From: Excoecaria cochinchinensis
Lineage: Eukaryota; Streptophyta; Magnoliopsida; Malpighiales; Euphorbiaceae
NCBI GenBank assembly: GCA_947683425.1
Contig: CANTUQ010000043.1
Span: 13,782,501-13,846,500, forward strand
DNA: 64,000 nucleotides
Direction: 5' to 3'
The notes under the pieces: model-generated
The model's database searches: none
The model's input: only the letters and a program-made list of their open reading frames with translations
What the model was told of the DNA's origin: nothing
Shown here: positions 36,038 to 48,000 of the stretch, piece by piece
Layout of the letters: the number at the start of each line of letters is the position of its first letter
Position numbering within the stretch: the first letter of the stretch is position 1
Made by a program: the position numbers and the translations under genes

Positions 36038-36990
36038 TGTAACACCTCATACCCAATAATAGAACCGGATACAAAATATTACACACATTCTTCATAAAAT
36101 TACATATTATAAAGTTTTCTACTTAAAACGTTACTTTTTTTACCAAATAGTACTCATTTCAAAAAATTTTTTGGTAGAGTTTCCTCTATTTTTGTTTAAA
36201 ACCTCATGCAAGAAAACTTAAGTGCACTTCAATTTTACTCTACCAACTCATCTTAATCAACTTCCCGATATATAATCAAACACAATTCATTTATATTCCC
36301 ATATACTTAGCTCCTTTAACGTTACGGATTCTCATAAACTCAATTTATGAAATTTAAATATATAACTTCAAATTAGAATTCACAATATCATTCCACAAGT
36401 TCTACACTTATGTGTGTACATGCCATAATTAAAAACAAAATATATATATGCTTAAGAGCATCCACACCTCAAAGTCCTTTGCTGTGTTTTTTGTGACTCT
36501 AGACTTTGTAGTAGATCCACTAGCTTTCTCCAACTTTCTTCAAAACCTACGCACGGAAAGAAACCACGCGCTAAGCTACATGCTTAGTGGTGTTCAAGTA
36601 ATTCCATTTTTCGTCCATTCTTTATTTATATAAATATAACATTATAACATATAATATTTTTCAAATATAAATATATTCATATATTTCTAAACTTAAACAG
36701 GCATTAGAACAAATTTTTAAAATTTCAAGCATATAAATAACTATATTAATTCACATCTAATTACATAAAAATTAATAAATCTTATAGCTACTTGTTACTT
36801 CCAGTTGAAATTATTTATTTGTTAATTATGCATTTTCTTATTTTATTTTTCTTTTGTACTTGTATTTGCATTTGCCCCAAGTAAACTATAGAGGAATTGC
36901 TGAGCCGGATAAGTGGGATATTAAATACGGGAACCGGTTCTTGGAACCATTCGATCCATTTATATAAATCTCATAATATTACTTAATTTC
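36038..36990 (-). mobile_element. third Ty3-type LTR fragment
   Basis: It starts TGTAACACCTCATACCC, like the LTRs at 3702 and 9273. It has the family block around 'cacgg...accacgcgctaagctacatgcttagtgg' (36551-36590). The far end cannot be placed; similarity fades near 36990. No coding capacity. Confidence 0.55.
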
Positions 36991-37119
36991 CAATATTCAC
37001 TTATCGTGACATCTTTTAGTCCATTTATATATCTCAAATATTCAACACCGAAACCAAGCTGTTGTCTTTTTGTCCAGTAACATATGTCATGAAGCAGTAC
37101 TGCTAACCCTTAATTGGCA

Positions 37120-38540
37120 TGCCAACCTTATCCTATTCGTCCAATTCCTTTTTATTTTTACTAAGCGATGCGAGCACAACCAAGGAACACCAAAAGCGGA
37201 TTAAGTTCAAGGAAAAGCTAGCATTACCGGATGGACCGGTGACAAGATCAAGAGCCAAGAAATTCAGCACTAAATGCATATGTGGACCGAATTGTGGAAA
37301 CTATGTATAGCACTTAAGTTCTCACTTGTTACATTTCCTGACTATTGTTGCTATGATTGATTTTAGATGTTTATTTCTACAGGATGCCTCCCAAACATCA
37401 ATGCAAAGCTGGTTCTTCTTCCACAACCAGAGGCAAGCTGGTGGAGGCAGACAAGTATGCTGATGTGATGGTCCCTAATTGGGTTCCAAAGGAAGGGCAC
37501 ACACGTATTGCATTCCCTCAAAGGCGAAATTAATTCCTTGTCAATTTTTAGTTATGGAAGTAGCGAAGGGGCTGGGATCATTTTTTTCAGAAAATGAGGC
37601 ACCACATACCTCGATGTTTGTGTGGATTTTCTTTCCACTGTACATATACGGGTTGATAAGGAAAACCTTGAGGATCCAGGGTGTATTACTTATCTAATAC
37701 GGGGCCGAGAATATGAGATCTCTTTCAATGAGCTAAGCACACATTTAGGCTTTTCGTGCTTTGGTGTGCGATATTTGTCGCTTGAGAGTTCTGAATGATT
37801 ATGGTTTCGTCCGTCACTCGAACCCTTCCAACTTTGAGTTCAAAAAGACAAATTAAGGCTAAATTAATAAAGTCACCAGAGCTTATCATTTTCTACAGGG
37901 TTCTCTCTTATTCTCTTTACGGCAGACCAGGCAGCCTTGGTAATGTGAACATCACAAAACTTCACATTTTAGCTTTCATGGTTAAGGGGACTCAGCTAAA
38001 CGGGACATGCTATGTCCTTTAACTGATTTGAGGAAGTTCAGAGGAATTCGGCCAATTAGGTACCCACTATCAGCTTTGGAGGTCTCATTCATCTCATCAT
38101 GAAAGGGATTTCCTATAGGAATCTAGGCGATCCAGTTCTTGGTCCGTGCTTAGTTGACCTACAAATGCTCAAAAACTATGCATGTTTGGTTAAAGATTCA
38201 AAGAGGTGTGTGTGCCGAATATCGATTAGCCACAAGGGCTGAAATGAGAGCTGCATGTGGGAGAGAAGAAGCACAAGCAGAAGAGGAGGGGTGCTCGACG
38301 AGTCACCCATGATTTAATTGGAGACAGTTTTACAAGCCATTTCTACTCAGCTGGGGGAAATGGTAGGTGGACAGCAGCAAATAACAACTCGGCTTGACAT
38401 TGTTATGGGAGATGTTGAGGCTACTAGGCGGATGTACGAAGTCTTATGGACTGGATGCAGGCTGTAGAGACTTGTTTCTAGCTTTTTGGTTTTGGCATAC
38501 TACCCCCATCACCGCCACCTCAGTGACTATGCCCTCATTT
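37120..38540 (+). pseudogene. degenerate retroelement gag-like region
   Basis: Several plus-strand frames give retroelement-like pieces. PDGPVTRSRAKKF (about 37221-37260) resembles Ty3 polyprotein tails. MPPKHQCKAGSS starts at 37383. YLIRGREYEISFNELSTHLG (about 37690-37750) resembles the ORF1/gag of Athila-type elements. ETVLQAISTQLGEMVGGQQQ (about 38321-38380) is a coiled-coil-like tail. Frames change repeatedly, so no protein is possible. The Athila assignment is tentative. Confidence 0.4.
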
Positions 38541-39930
38541 TAAGAAAATAATCGATATCGTGATTTCAAGAGAAGAAAGATGTATAGACAGAGAATTCAA
38601 AATGCCGAGATAGCTCTTATAATGGTCAGTAGTCAATCTTTCTTTGTTTTCAAAAAAAAAATTCTAGCTATTTATAAATTAACACATGAAACTCGTATAA
38701 ACATACAATTGTTTTTCACTCTCTTTATTCTATAGCATTACTTTTTCTTTCTTCCATTTACTTTAATCTAATAATAAAATGTTTATGAACTTTTTATTTC
38801 TTATTAATAAAATATAAATTTTTGTATATTGTAATTTTTTTTTTGTTTTATTAGAATAAATCAATTTAAATCCAATATAAATCCAAGTAAAAATGTTTAT
38901 TTGCTATTCCCTTCGATATTTTTTTGCAGGTACATAGAAAATGACCGAGGAAATTAGCTTGAATTTTAACGATTATGACGAAGCTTTGGAAAGCAACTAC
39001 GCATTGGTTATGCCCAGACAATTTATTCTCTCTTTCGTGGAATATGCAATTTGTTTCCTCTTGGGAATATGGAAAGCCATTGCCAAAAAAAATTGCATAA
39101 TAAATTTTAAGATTTCATTTTGCATTTAGATTTGGAAATAAAATTATTGCATGAGGACAAAAATATTAATTTGGTACATAATACATGGATGTATGTAATG
39201 TGCGATACGTACTATTCGATCGGATGATTAAAATAATTAATATGCTTTAATTCTCCAATTTGATGGTGTATAGTATATAGTGCATCCACATGCTGCATAT
39301 GGAATCATTTTCTTGAAGATAGTAGTAGTAGTTTTCATTATTAATATTATTATTATAGGAAAAGTTGTTTCCGTCTTTTTGTTAAGAATGGAACATTCGG
39401 ATGATACTACGATATACTTTTATTTTTTTAATTTTTAGAATATACTATGAATATGAAGGATTTTAATTTTTAACCATATCATATTATAACTCCTAAAGCT
39501 AAACTTATGGTCAGTGATAAACTATTGAGCTTGCCAATTAAAATTTTTTCGATTTATTCATTGCATACCATTCTCTTCTTCTCAGACTTAGTCTATGAAT
39601 GGCATGCGCATATCCCATTTGTCTAATTGGATGCTAAGATAATTAATCTACTTTTATATAAAAACAAATTTAGGATTTGGTATAGAAATAAATTAAATTA
39701 TTGCCTCTCTTAATTATTATTATTCATTTTGATTTTTTTTTTAAGATAGGTATAATAATTAGCATATAGAAGATTTTTTTGCACATTATAGTTTGCATCT
39801 CATTGAAATTTCAAAGCTTCTCTATTAGCATCCGAAACAGACTCTAACTACTTCTTTATCCAAAAGAAATATTTAAAAAAATAAAAATGTGTAAAATGAT
39901 TTTCTACATTATGGATTCTTATATTGCAAG
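38541..39930. other. AT-rich stretch, no gene seen
   Basis: Only short low-complexity frames on both strands. The right limit is the presumed target duplication TATTGCAAG (39922-39930) of the long-TIR element. Confidence 0.5.
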
Positions 39931-40489
39931 GGGAAAAGTTACTGATTTGTCCTTTAAATTGTTTGAAAAGAGCTGATATGCCCATATTATTTTTTTTTAA
40001 AGCAAAAATGTCCTTTAACTTACAAAATTCGGACAAAAATGACTCTCCATTTAGCTCTAGTTAATTGGGTGTTATCGGCGCTGACTTGATATTGACACAT
40101 AGCAAAATATATCATATCAGCGCCATGTGTATTTTAATTCAAAATAGACAAAGGAACTAATTAAAATACCCCTGAAGTTGTCTCCAGGGTACTAAAATAC
40201 CCGTATAGTTAATTTTAAAATAAAAATACCCCTAATATTAATAAAAAGATACTAAAATACCCCTGAATATTTATATTTTTTATATTTAATTTTATTATAT
40301 TTTTTTTGCAAATATAAATATTTATTAACTATTGATAATACCCAAATTATCATTTCTTTTTTGAGCCGAAGTTAAGGTTGGCCCGAGACTCAACAATAAG
40401 CATGGGCTGAGAGTTTTAGAAACCCAATATCTTTAAGGCCTGGGGCGTGAACACTTCACCTAACAGTCCACTAATACATGCTACTGTCA

Positions 40490-40647
40490 TTCCTCCTACC
40501 TTATCCCCGTCACATCGCCCCCTACCTACCTACTCTGACACCGTAGTAGAACACTCAAGTGGACTTTCAATCCATATAAATGGTCTTTTTACATTCAGTG
40601 TCAGAGTAGGTAAGCAGACAGTAATGTGACAGGGATAAGGCAGGAGG
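40490..40647. repeat. central hairpin of the foldback element
   Basis: 'cctaccttatccccgtcaca...ctacctactctgacac' (40496-40541) is mirrored by 'gtgtcagagtagg...gtgacagggataaggcagg' (40598-40644). The palindrome continues beyond the hAT-like element: 41747-41795 pairs with about 40455-40495. Confidence 0.75.
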
Positions 40648-40860
40648 TAGTGGTGTTCAAATGGTCGGTTCGGTTCGGTTTTGGACCGAACTGAATGGAC
40701 CGAAAATCGAAATTTGCAAAATAAGAGAACCGAACCGTGAACCGATATTTTTAGGACCGAAACCGAATGAACCGAATTAATTTCGGTCGGTTTGGTCCAA
40801 TCGGTTTTCTATATTAAATGACTAATAAAATGATTTTTTCACTCTCACTTCCACACTTTT

Positions 40861-40898
<38 letters not shown>

Positions 40899-41523
40899 GG
40901 CCTTCTCTGCCTCTTCACTCTCTCTCCCTCCCTCCTCTACCTCTTAGATCGCCGATCGGACTTCACTCCCACCGCGCCGTCGTCGCCTTTTCTCTCTCCT
41001 TCTCTCTCTCTCTCTCTCTCTCCTCGTCTCCTTCTCCCTTCGTCCCTCTCTCCCTCCCTCTCTCTCGGTAGATCTGGTCCCCGCCGGCAATCGCCTCCCC
41101 TCCGGTAATCTCTTCCTCACTGCCTTCCTCCACCGCACTCCGTCGCTCCTAAATCACCATAAATCAGGAATTTATTTTTTGTCTTGTATTTTATTTTCAA
41201 TTTTTTATTGTATTTGATTTTGTTTTAGATTTGTGTTGTTGGATATTTTGTAATATATATATATACACGGTTTTGATTTTATTTTTGTTTGTCGTTGGAT
41301 TTAGATCTGTTGTTGGATTTATATGATTTTGGTTTTGTTTTGTTGGTTTGGTAGTTGGTTTACGATTTTGGTTTTGTTGCAAAATATACATATATATATA
41401 TTGTTGGATTTAGATATGTTGTTATTGTTGGCTTGGTGGTTGGCTCACGATTTTGGTATTGTTGGATTTAGATATGTTGTTATTTTTGGCTTGGTAGTTG
41501 GCTTACGATTTTGGTTTTGCTGT

Positions 41524-41578
<55 letters not shown>

Positions 41579-41746
41579 GTGGGTATTAAATAGTTTGGTC
41601 GGTTCGGTTCTTTCGGTTTTGCAATTTTGAGAACCGAACCGAAATTTAATTTCGGTTATAACCGAATAAACCAAAAACCAAAAAAATCGAACCAAAGAGA
41701 CCAAAATCCATTCGGTTCGGTTCCGGTTCGGTTCTGCACACCCCTA
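40648..41746. mobile_element. hAT-like non-autonomous element inside the foldback element
   Basis: The ends TAGTGGTGTTCA and TGCACACCCCTA are terminal inverted repeats (10 of 12). The flanks GCAGGAGG (40640-40647) and GCAGTAGG (41747-41754) form an 8-bp duplication with one change. Both ends are rich in 'ggttcggttcgg' words; the interior has long (CT)n runs (40868-41065) and an (AT)n run (41527-41575). The frames of 60-110 codons across these runs are low-complexity artefacts. It is a different family from 9429-24387 / 52992-53700, although the TIRs are of the same type. Confidence 0.82.
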
Positions 41747-42349
41747 GCAGTAGGAATTGTGGTAGCATATATCAGTGGACTGTCGGGAAAAATGTCATAT
41801 CAGTCAAATCGGATAGCCCGTTGGCCTCATCGCATGCGTCCGTGCATTCATGCGTCAAGCCTTAGAGGCATTAGACTTCTAAAACTCTCGGCCTATGCTT
41901 TTTGTTGGATTTTGGGCCGAGTTTTTCGGCTTAAAAAAGAAATGACAATTTGAATATTATCATTAGTTAATAAATATTTATGTTTGCAAGAAAAAATTTA
42001 ATAAAATTAAATATAAAAAATATAAATATTCAGGGGTATTTTAGTATCTTTTTATTAATATTAGGTTCATTTTTGTTTCAAAATTAAATATAAGGGGCAT
42101 TTTAATACCCTGAAAACTTCAGGAGTATTTTAGTACTTTTGTCTATTTTGAATTAAAATACACGTAACGCTGATGCGGCATATTTTGCTACGCGGCATAT
42201 TTTGCTACGTGGCAATGCCACGTCAACGCCATTAACACCTAGTTAACTGGAGCTAAACGGAAGGGCATTTTTGTCCAGATTTTATAAGTTGAAAGACATT
42301 ATATCAGCTTTTTTCAAATAAGTTGAAGGTTAAACCAATACCTTTTTCC

Positions 42350-43005
42350 TATTTCAAATATTTGACATTAAATTCTTAAACTCTTAAAAATACCTATATT
42401 GCATTGAAATTAAATCGGACTCATGGAAGTGATGGACACGCAACGTCAAACTCGCCGACAACTTCTTTATCCAAAAGGAATATTTAAGAAAAAGAAGAAT
42501 GCGCCTATATAATTTTTTTTTCTTCCTACAAGCATGAAGCTACTTGCAGATACATGCTGCTATCTATGGAAAGAAGTTTGATTACATTTCTCACCTTTGA
42601 AGAGGGGAAGAATTGGAGGAAAAACACTTAGACAAATTCCTGCTAAAGCTTGAACCAAAACCTGGAATTCTAGACTTGAGTTTTTGAAACAAGTCAATCA
42701 AGAAATAATTGTCTAATACAAAGACTAATAAGTGAAAAATGTTTGCAACTTAAAGATTAGAATATGAACCTGTTATTTTGTAGGTTTTGATTACAACAAA
42801 ATGTTTGACGTATATGTCTGATGTTATTAATTAATGTTTGACAACAATGCAGCTTGATGGATATGATTTTGATTAATATTAAACTACAGGAAACAAAAAA
42901 GATTAAAGATGATGCCATTTAGATAATTTCATATTACACAATTTTGAGAGCAAATGGACACATTTATTTTCATCAACCAAGTACAATCTAAGCTTAGTGA
43001 CAAGA
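42350..43005. other. spacer downstream of the SAG101-like gene
   Basis: Presumably holds the 3' untranslated region of the minus-strand gene (next to 43005). I see no other gene and no clear polyadenylation signal that I can single out. Confidence 0.5.
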
Positions 43006-45644
43006 TCAGAAGATACCATTCTCGTATTGGAGAGATCTGCAATTTGTCATGAAGTCTATGAGTGAGTAATTAGAGGCAATATCCTTATACCCATTCCACC
43101 ATTTCATAAAACTGCTTCCTCTCAAGAAAATCTCAGGAGATATTGCATAATTCTTGATTTGGTCCATTACATAGTGCTCAAAGTTAACAAGGTACTCTCC
43201 GGATGATTGTTTCACTCTGGCATCAGATGTTGCATCCTTAAACAACCCGCATGAAATGAGAGCTTCCTCGACCTTTGCCCAAAAGCAAGAATCGTTAGTC
43301 AAATTACCCGCCACATTTTGTTTCTTTACCTTACTTGGACTGCCTGTAGGTTTCTCTGCCGTCTCTCTTTGCCACTTATCCAACAGAATATAATGCTTAG
43401 ATCTTCCTTCAGCCTCATAGTTTCTTTTTCCATTTGCATAGTACTCTGCTATATCAAGAGGTTCAACCATTCTTCTATAATTTGTTCCAGCGAAAAGCCA
43501 CATCAGTCGAATGAATGCGCCTTCTTTCTGGGGCTTTTTCTCAGCTTCTTCAACCATATCTACCCAATATTTTGTAAGAAATTTCTTATGCCTGGCAACA
43601 TCTATGTCACTCGTAGACATATGTTTATTGCACACTTGATTCTTGTAACTATCATAGTAGCCTATATTCTTAGCCTTGCAGGTCTTCTTATACCATTCTA
43701 GGTAAGCCATTTTTATCTTTATATCATTTAGTTTCCTACTAGGACTCAAGGCTTTTCTTTTATTTAACATACACTTGTGTTCCCTATCTTTCAGTTTTGT
43801 GATCAGAGTGGTGATGCCCATGTTATGCTGTGGTTGCTGTTAACAACATCATAGAATTTGATGTTAGTTTTTTGAAAATACAAGAGCACAAATCAGGTGG
43901 TCAAAGTAAGGAGGCTCTTTGGCTTGGGAAAAAAGAACTGCCAATCTATTGAACATCCAAGATCAGAGCAGAACTTGTTAAGGAATGCCAAGTAGATGCA
44001 TCTCTAATTACACTATGCAATATTCGTGAGTTCCTACAAGTTCATTGTGTGTGAATGAAATTCTTCACTTCAGTGCACAAATCAATGTGTAAAAGCAAGG
44101 TTTATCAGGGGAAAATTGAGTTACCTGCATTGTTCTGTCTCCAATTGCTTCCAATTGGAGAATTATGCTCGCCTCAACTGAATCAGTGACCAATAATCTA
44201 CTAACCGGACTTCCCTTTAAGAGAAGCCTGGTTTCCAGATTCTTCACTATACTCCCATAATAAGTCAGCAAGTCTTCATCAGCTATATGACTCATTCTGC
44301 TTTCCAAGCCCATTGCGTCTAAAAGGAGCACAACTTCTTCAGGGTCATCAACACAAGTACAGCTGATTTGAGAACACAAGATAAATGCACCAAAAGGCCT
44401 GTAAAGAATGGTTTGCAGAGCTGAGGCAAAAGATTGAGGAGGGATATATAGACTTGGAACCAGGTCTTGATTTGCAGCTACATTCAAGAAGCAAGAATTC
44501 CATGATGAACGCTCGGCAACGGCCTTTTGCAGGCCTAAATTGCCAATCAAGGGTGACCCAAAAGTGATGCAGAGAGGACGCTTGCTTCTGGATGGTTGAT
44601 TGATGCTATCTAGCACCCATAAGGTAAAGAGAGAAGCTACTGATCCACCCAGAGAGTTTCCAGTGATAATTAATGGATTCTCCACTAACAATTTACCGGA
44701 GGAATCAACTAACTAGCAAATAACGTACAAACATCCAAGAACACTAAATAAGAAAACAATATCACCCAACTTTGCAATTATCAACTATAATACCATTATA
44801 GCCAAAAATCACTCATAATCAGTGTTGAATCATTTCATAATTAAGGAAAATGAGCTACACCCAACTGAACACACTTTAGGATTTCCGTACCAATTGACCT
44901 CGCAACTATCAACTATAATACCATTATTATAACAAAAAATCACTCATGATCAGTGTTGAATCATGGATATTTGAAGAAATGAGCTAGACCCAATTGAACA
45001 TGCTTAATGATTAGGATTATCGATTAACTATCAAATCTCCTACCAATTTATTTTTCAAAAGGAAAAACAAAATCCATACCAATATAACCAAAAAATCCCT
45101 CATAATATTAATCAGAAACGAATTATTGATATTTGAAGAAAATGAGCTCGACCCAATTGAAAAGAGTACCTGATTTTTGATGGCAGAGAGATCTCCGAGA
45201 TGTTGGTAGAAAAGGGCAATTGCAGCTCTGTTAATAGAGAATGATGGGCTGCCTTTAGAGCACAAGAAATCAAAGAGATCAAAGTTCTCATGCTTAAGGG
45301 TTTCTGAAGAAACCAGATCTCCACCTTGTTGAAGATGATGAGCTGCACATAAAGGAGAGGGCACAAAAGCTACAATCCTCAAATTAAATTGAGTAAACAC
45401 TCTCAATTTTATAGAAAAAGGTTGCTGCTGATATGGGTCGATTTCAGATTGAAGAGCAGAGATTGCTCCAAATGAAAGATTGAGTAAATTAGAGTTAATT
45501 ACTAAATTAGCCAACTCTAATCCACTGGGAAATCTGCAAATAAGAACAAGAAAAAAGATATGAACTCGTGCATATATATATATGTATATATATTAAGAAC
45601 TAAAAGGAAAAGAAAATTTCCGCTTACATGGGATGTAGGTTCAT
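43006..45644 (-). CDS. SAG101: SAG101-like lipase-like immune regulator, intact 4-exon gene
   Basis: Exons on the minus strand are 45628-45644, 45170-45533, 44125-44712 and 43006-43836. All introns are GT-AG (GTAAGC/TGCAG, GTACTC/GCTAG, GTAACT/ACAG). The coding length is 1800 nt, 599 residues plus TGA, with no internal stop. Residues 1-323 form the lipase-like domain: SGLELANLVINSNLL, FLCSKGSPSFSINRAAIALF, IITGNSLGGSVASLFTLWVL, RPLCITFGSPLIGNLGLQKA. Residues 324-599 form the EP domain: MAYLEWYKKTCKAKNIGYYD, AGTNYRRMVEPLDIAEYY, SFMKWWNGYK. Family knowledge: SAG101 pairs with EDS1 in a nucleocytoplasmic heterodimer that relays TIR-type NLR immune signals; catalysis is not thought necessary. Here the nucleophile-elbow motif is GNSLGG with Ser147, whereas Arabidopsis SAG101, as I recall, lacks that Ser. 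The start is the only in-frame ATG before the 17-nt first exon; a longer 5' exon is not excluded. Confidence 0.93.
44713..45169 (-). repeat. tandem duplications within intron 2 of the SAG101-like gene
   Basis: Blocks resembling 'ataaccaaaaaatc.ctcat.at....atcag....gaat' followed by 'gaaaatgagct.gacccaattga' occur three times: about 44770-44876, 44893-45003 and 45080-45165. The third adjoins the exon 2 splice donor, so the intron grew by copying its own 5' end. Confidence 0.7.
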
Positions 45645-45752
45645 TGCTTGCTTGCAAATATCAGATTGAAATATGGTTCTTGAACTGGAACATAAACCAG
45701 TTAACTTTTTAGCCAATTAAGCAAATCAATGAGGTCCATCAAAGTAAACAAT

Positions 45753-46039
45753 GGTCAATGAATCAATTTCATATATATATTATATATATATATAAAGAAA
45801 TGTATGTATATAGCAAAGTCAATGAGTCAATTATAAAATAAATTCATGGGGAAATTTGAAATTTCTGCTTGCCTTGAAATCTCATTTTAATATTTAATTG
45901 GTTACTTGAAATTTCCAGGCTTTCGGCTCGAATCTCAACTTCATATTTTATTGCTTACTAGTTTGAAGTATACAATAATATCAAAATGAGATTTGAAGGC
46001 TAAAGTTATTTTCTCAAGGAGCATATCGACTCATTGACC
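45753..46039. promoter_or_regulatory. cluster of W-box motifs upstream of the SAG101-like gene
   Basis: TTGAC(C/T), the WRKY-factor core, occurs at 45753-45758 (minus), 45817-45822 (minus), 45825-45830 (minus) and 46034-46039 (plus), all within 400 bp of the start codon. AT-rich TATA-like runs lie between (45773-45795). Defence genes commonly carry W-box clusters; function here is inferred. Confidence 0.5.
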
Positions 46040-46770
46040 TTATTATCTAGCTTTAGTTAAGTTGGCTATAAAGTAAAGGTTTTAAAATTATTATTATTAT
46101 TATTATTATTATTTGGCTTCTTTAAAAGCTCTGTGCGAGAACAGACTATTATTATTATTATTATTAAGGGGACATAAACTTAATTGAATGTTGTTTTAGC
46201 AGATACGTGATATTGTGTCCAATTGCTACGGGGAATTTTTTAATTTTTATTTTTACAAATACAACTTTATTGTATCTATTCTCCTAACCGTTCTCCTTCT
46301 CCATTTTCTTTCTCCTTCCTCACCGGCATCTTTCCCTTTCCTTCTCCGGCGTTCTCTTTTTCCTTCCATCTCACCGGAATTTTTCTCTTTTCTTATCTGG
46401 TGTTATATTTCTTTAATCAGGCTGCAGCTTATGCTCTCCATTAAGCCCTTATTCCTAATTAAAGAACACTGTTTACTCCAGCGGAAGTTTCCCCGCGACC
46501 TGAAGTTAGCCCCGTATTTATGCCGATGGGAATGGCCATCATCTTTCTCCTGTTATGGTCTTATCTTGTTTAACTGTAAGATTATGTCACCTTTCTCACA
46601 CAATTCCATTTTGCAATTTTCAATTTTCAGTGTTTGAATTTTTTCTTTTAAAATTTATTTTATAGGGAATTCGAATAAGATGAGACCGGAGAAGTGTTGG
46701 TATTGATACATTTTGCTTCAGTGAATGGGTTAGTTTTACTATTAGTCTGTTTAATACAATACTCAGAGGT
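46040..46770. other. non-coding stretch with ATT microsatellites
   Basis: (ATT)n runs at about 46089-46112 and 46147-46167. 46290-46400 is pyrimidine-rich with CCGGC words, resembling a plant 5' untranslated leader in plus orientation. It may belong to the same decayed gene as the fragment at 46776. Confidence 0.4.
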
Positions 46771-46775
46771 TTCTA

Positions 46776-46930
46776 ATTAAGGCATTTGTTAATGTTGGAG
46801 AGGAGGATGCAATGTTAGGAAATCCCAGCACTGAAATTATAAATCGTTTCCATGGGCTTCTTAGAGGAGTATCTAATGTTAAGGTTTTATCATTATCCAC
46901 CAATGCCCTTGCAATAAGTTTTCTCTGTTT
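46776..46930 (+). pseudogene. F-box/LRR (FBD)-like exon fragment
   Basis: The frame reads AFVNVGEEDAMLGNPSTEII then NRFHGLLRGVSNVKVLSLST. The 'LLRGVSNVKVLSLS' pattern is typical of the LRR segment of plant F-box/FBD proteins. Only about 45 residues can be followed before hydrophobic, unrelated sequence; no F-box or FBD end is visible. Likely a relic exon. The assignment rests on this short pattern only. Confidence 0.4.
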
Positions 46931-47958
46931 CCTCAATTATATCAAAATTCTATTACTAATTGCAACTTGTTACTCTTTTTCTATTTCCTCAATTATACCA
47001 ATACCCTGTTCTATGTTTTGTTGGTTTAGCTTCTGTATAAAATTCTACAGCAATCTATAGCTTCTTAGTGTGTGCATAGAAATGGATAATCTGAACTATG
47101 AATATGATATATTTGATTATTTTGTGGTGTTATTGAAATGATCTTTCACCCTTCACTTGATCGGGTTATATGCCATTTGTATTAGTAATGGTGATTTTGC
47201 GGAGGCTTCAAGCCCCCAGTGACTTAAGCTAAATGCTTAAATTCTAAAGAGAGGTAGTGTTTAAGCATGGGTAAATGTCTATGTTTCCACGTCAATTAGA
47301 TTATTTTTCTGAACTTCATTGGTTTTGTTGCAAGTCTGGAAGTTAGTTAATTAGGAATTTTTGTTTGTTAATTATACGTGGCTTAAAAAATAAAACATTT
47401 TCAGGGTCTGTATGTGATGTTAATAAAATTGATTTGATTTGGTAATTTTTCGGAGGTATTTGGACTCTTTATTCTAGAAAAACAAGACAAAAAAGATTAA
47501 TATACATGAAGTAATTAACTTTGTGTGAATTTTATAACTTGACTTAGTTGAACATTGAAAAAAGACATTACTATTATTTTTGTACTATAGAGTATAGAAC
47601 AAGAGTTTCCATGGCATTCTATTGTAATTGCAGCACACTGTGAAAGTGCTTGAGAATTGAAAAAAGAGAAATAATATATAATTTTATATTAGAATATTGA
47701 ACTTCCAGATGGGTTTTAATTCAAACTTTCAATTCATCACTACTAAACTAAAAACTAATAAAATAGAATATAATGCAAGGAAGAATCATACTTATACGGA
47801 CCAGTGTAGCTGTACTCTGCCATATACTTCTACAGTATAAGAACTGGCCACAGCCACACTTACAAACGTCTTTTTGTATTTACCTATTTGCCATTTTCAT
47901 GCATCGATTGCCTAATGTCAAACCCATTAAAATATTTAATGATTCCCAACCGATGAGA

Positions 47959-48000
<42 letters not shown>

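Larger units (their letters stand above)
39931..42349. mobile_element. long-TIR foldback (Mutator-like) element
   Basis: A left arm (39931 to about 40500) and a right arm (about 41755-42349) are inverted copies. Matched blocks include GGGAAAAGTTACTG / GGAAAAAGGTATTG at the tips, 'aatacccctgaa' / 'ttcaggggtatt', and 'catgggctgagagttttag' / 'ctaaaactctcggcctatg' near the centre. The flanks TATTGCAAG and TATTTCAAA (42350-42358) agree at 7 of 9, consistent with a 9-bp Mutator-type duplication. No transposase. Without the hAT-like insertion (40648-41746) it is almost wholly palindromic, about 1.3 kb. Confidence 0.8.

Noticed and set aside
40818..41138. Frames of 64-96 codons over the CT-rich tract
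   Set aside because: Ser/Leu- or Arg/Glu-repeat artefacts of (CT)n inside a hAT-like element.
41323..41704. Frames ending in (Ile-Tyr)n
   Set aside because: Translation of the (AT)n microsatellite.
43318..43701. 127-codon plus-strand frame opposite the EP-domain exon
   Set aside because: Antisense shadow of the SAG101-like coding exon, without motifs of its own.
44065..45514. Possibility that the lipase-like and EP parts are separate genes
   Set aside because: Splice sites, codon phase and domain order join all four exons into one 599-residue protein of the SAG101 type.
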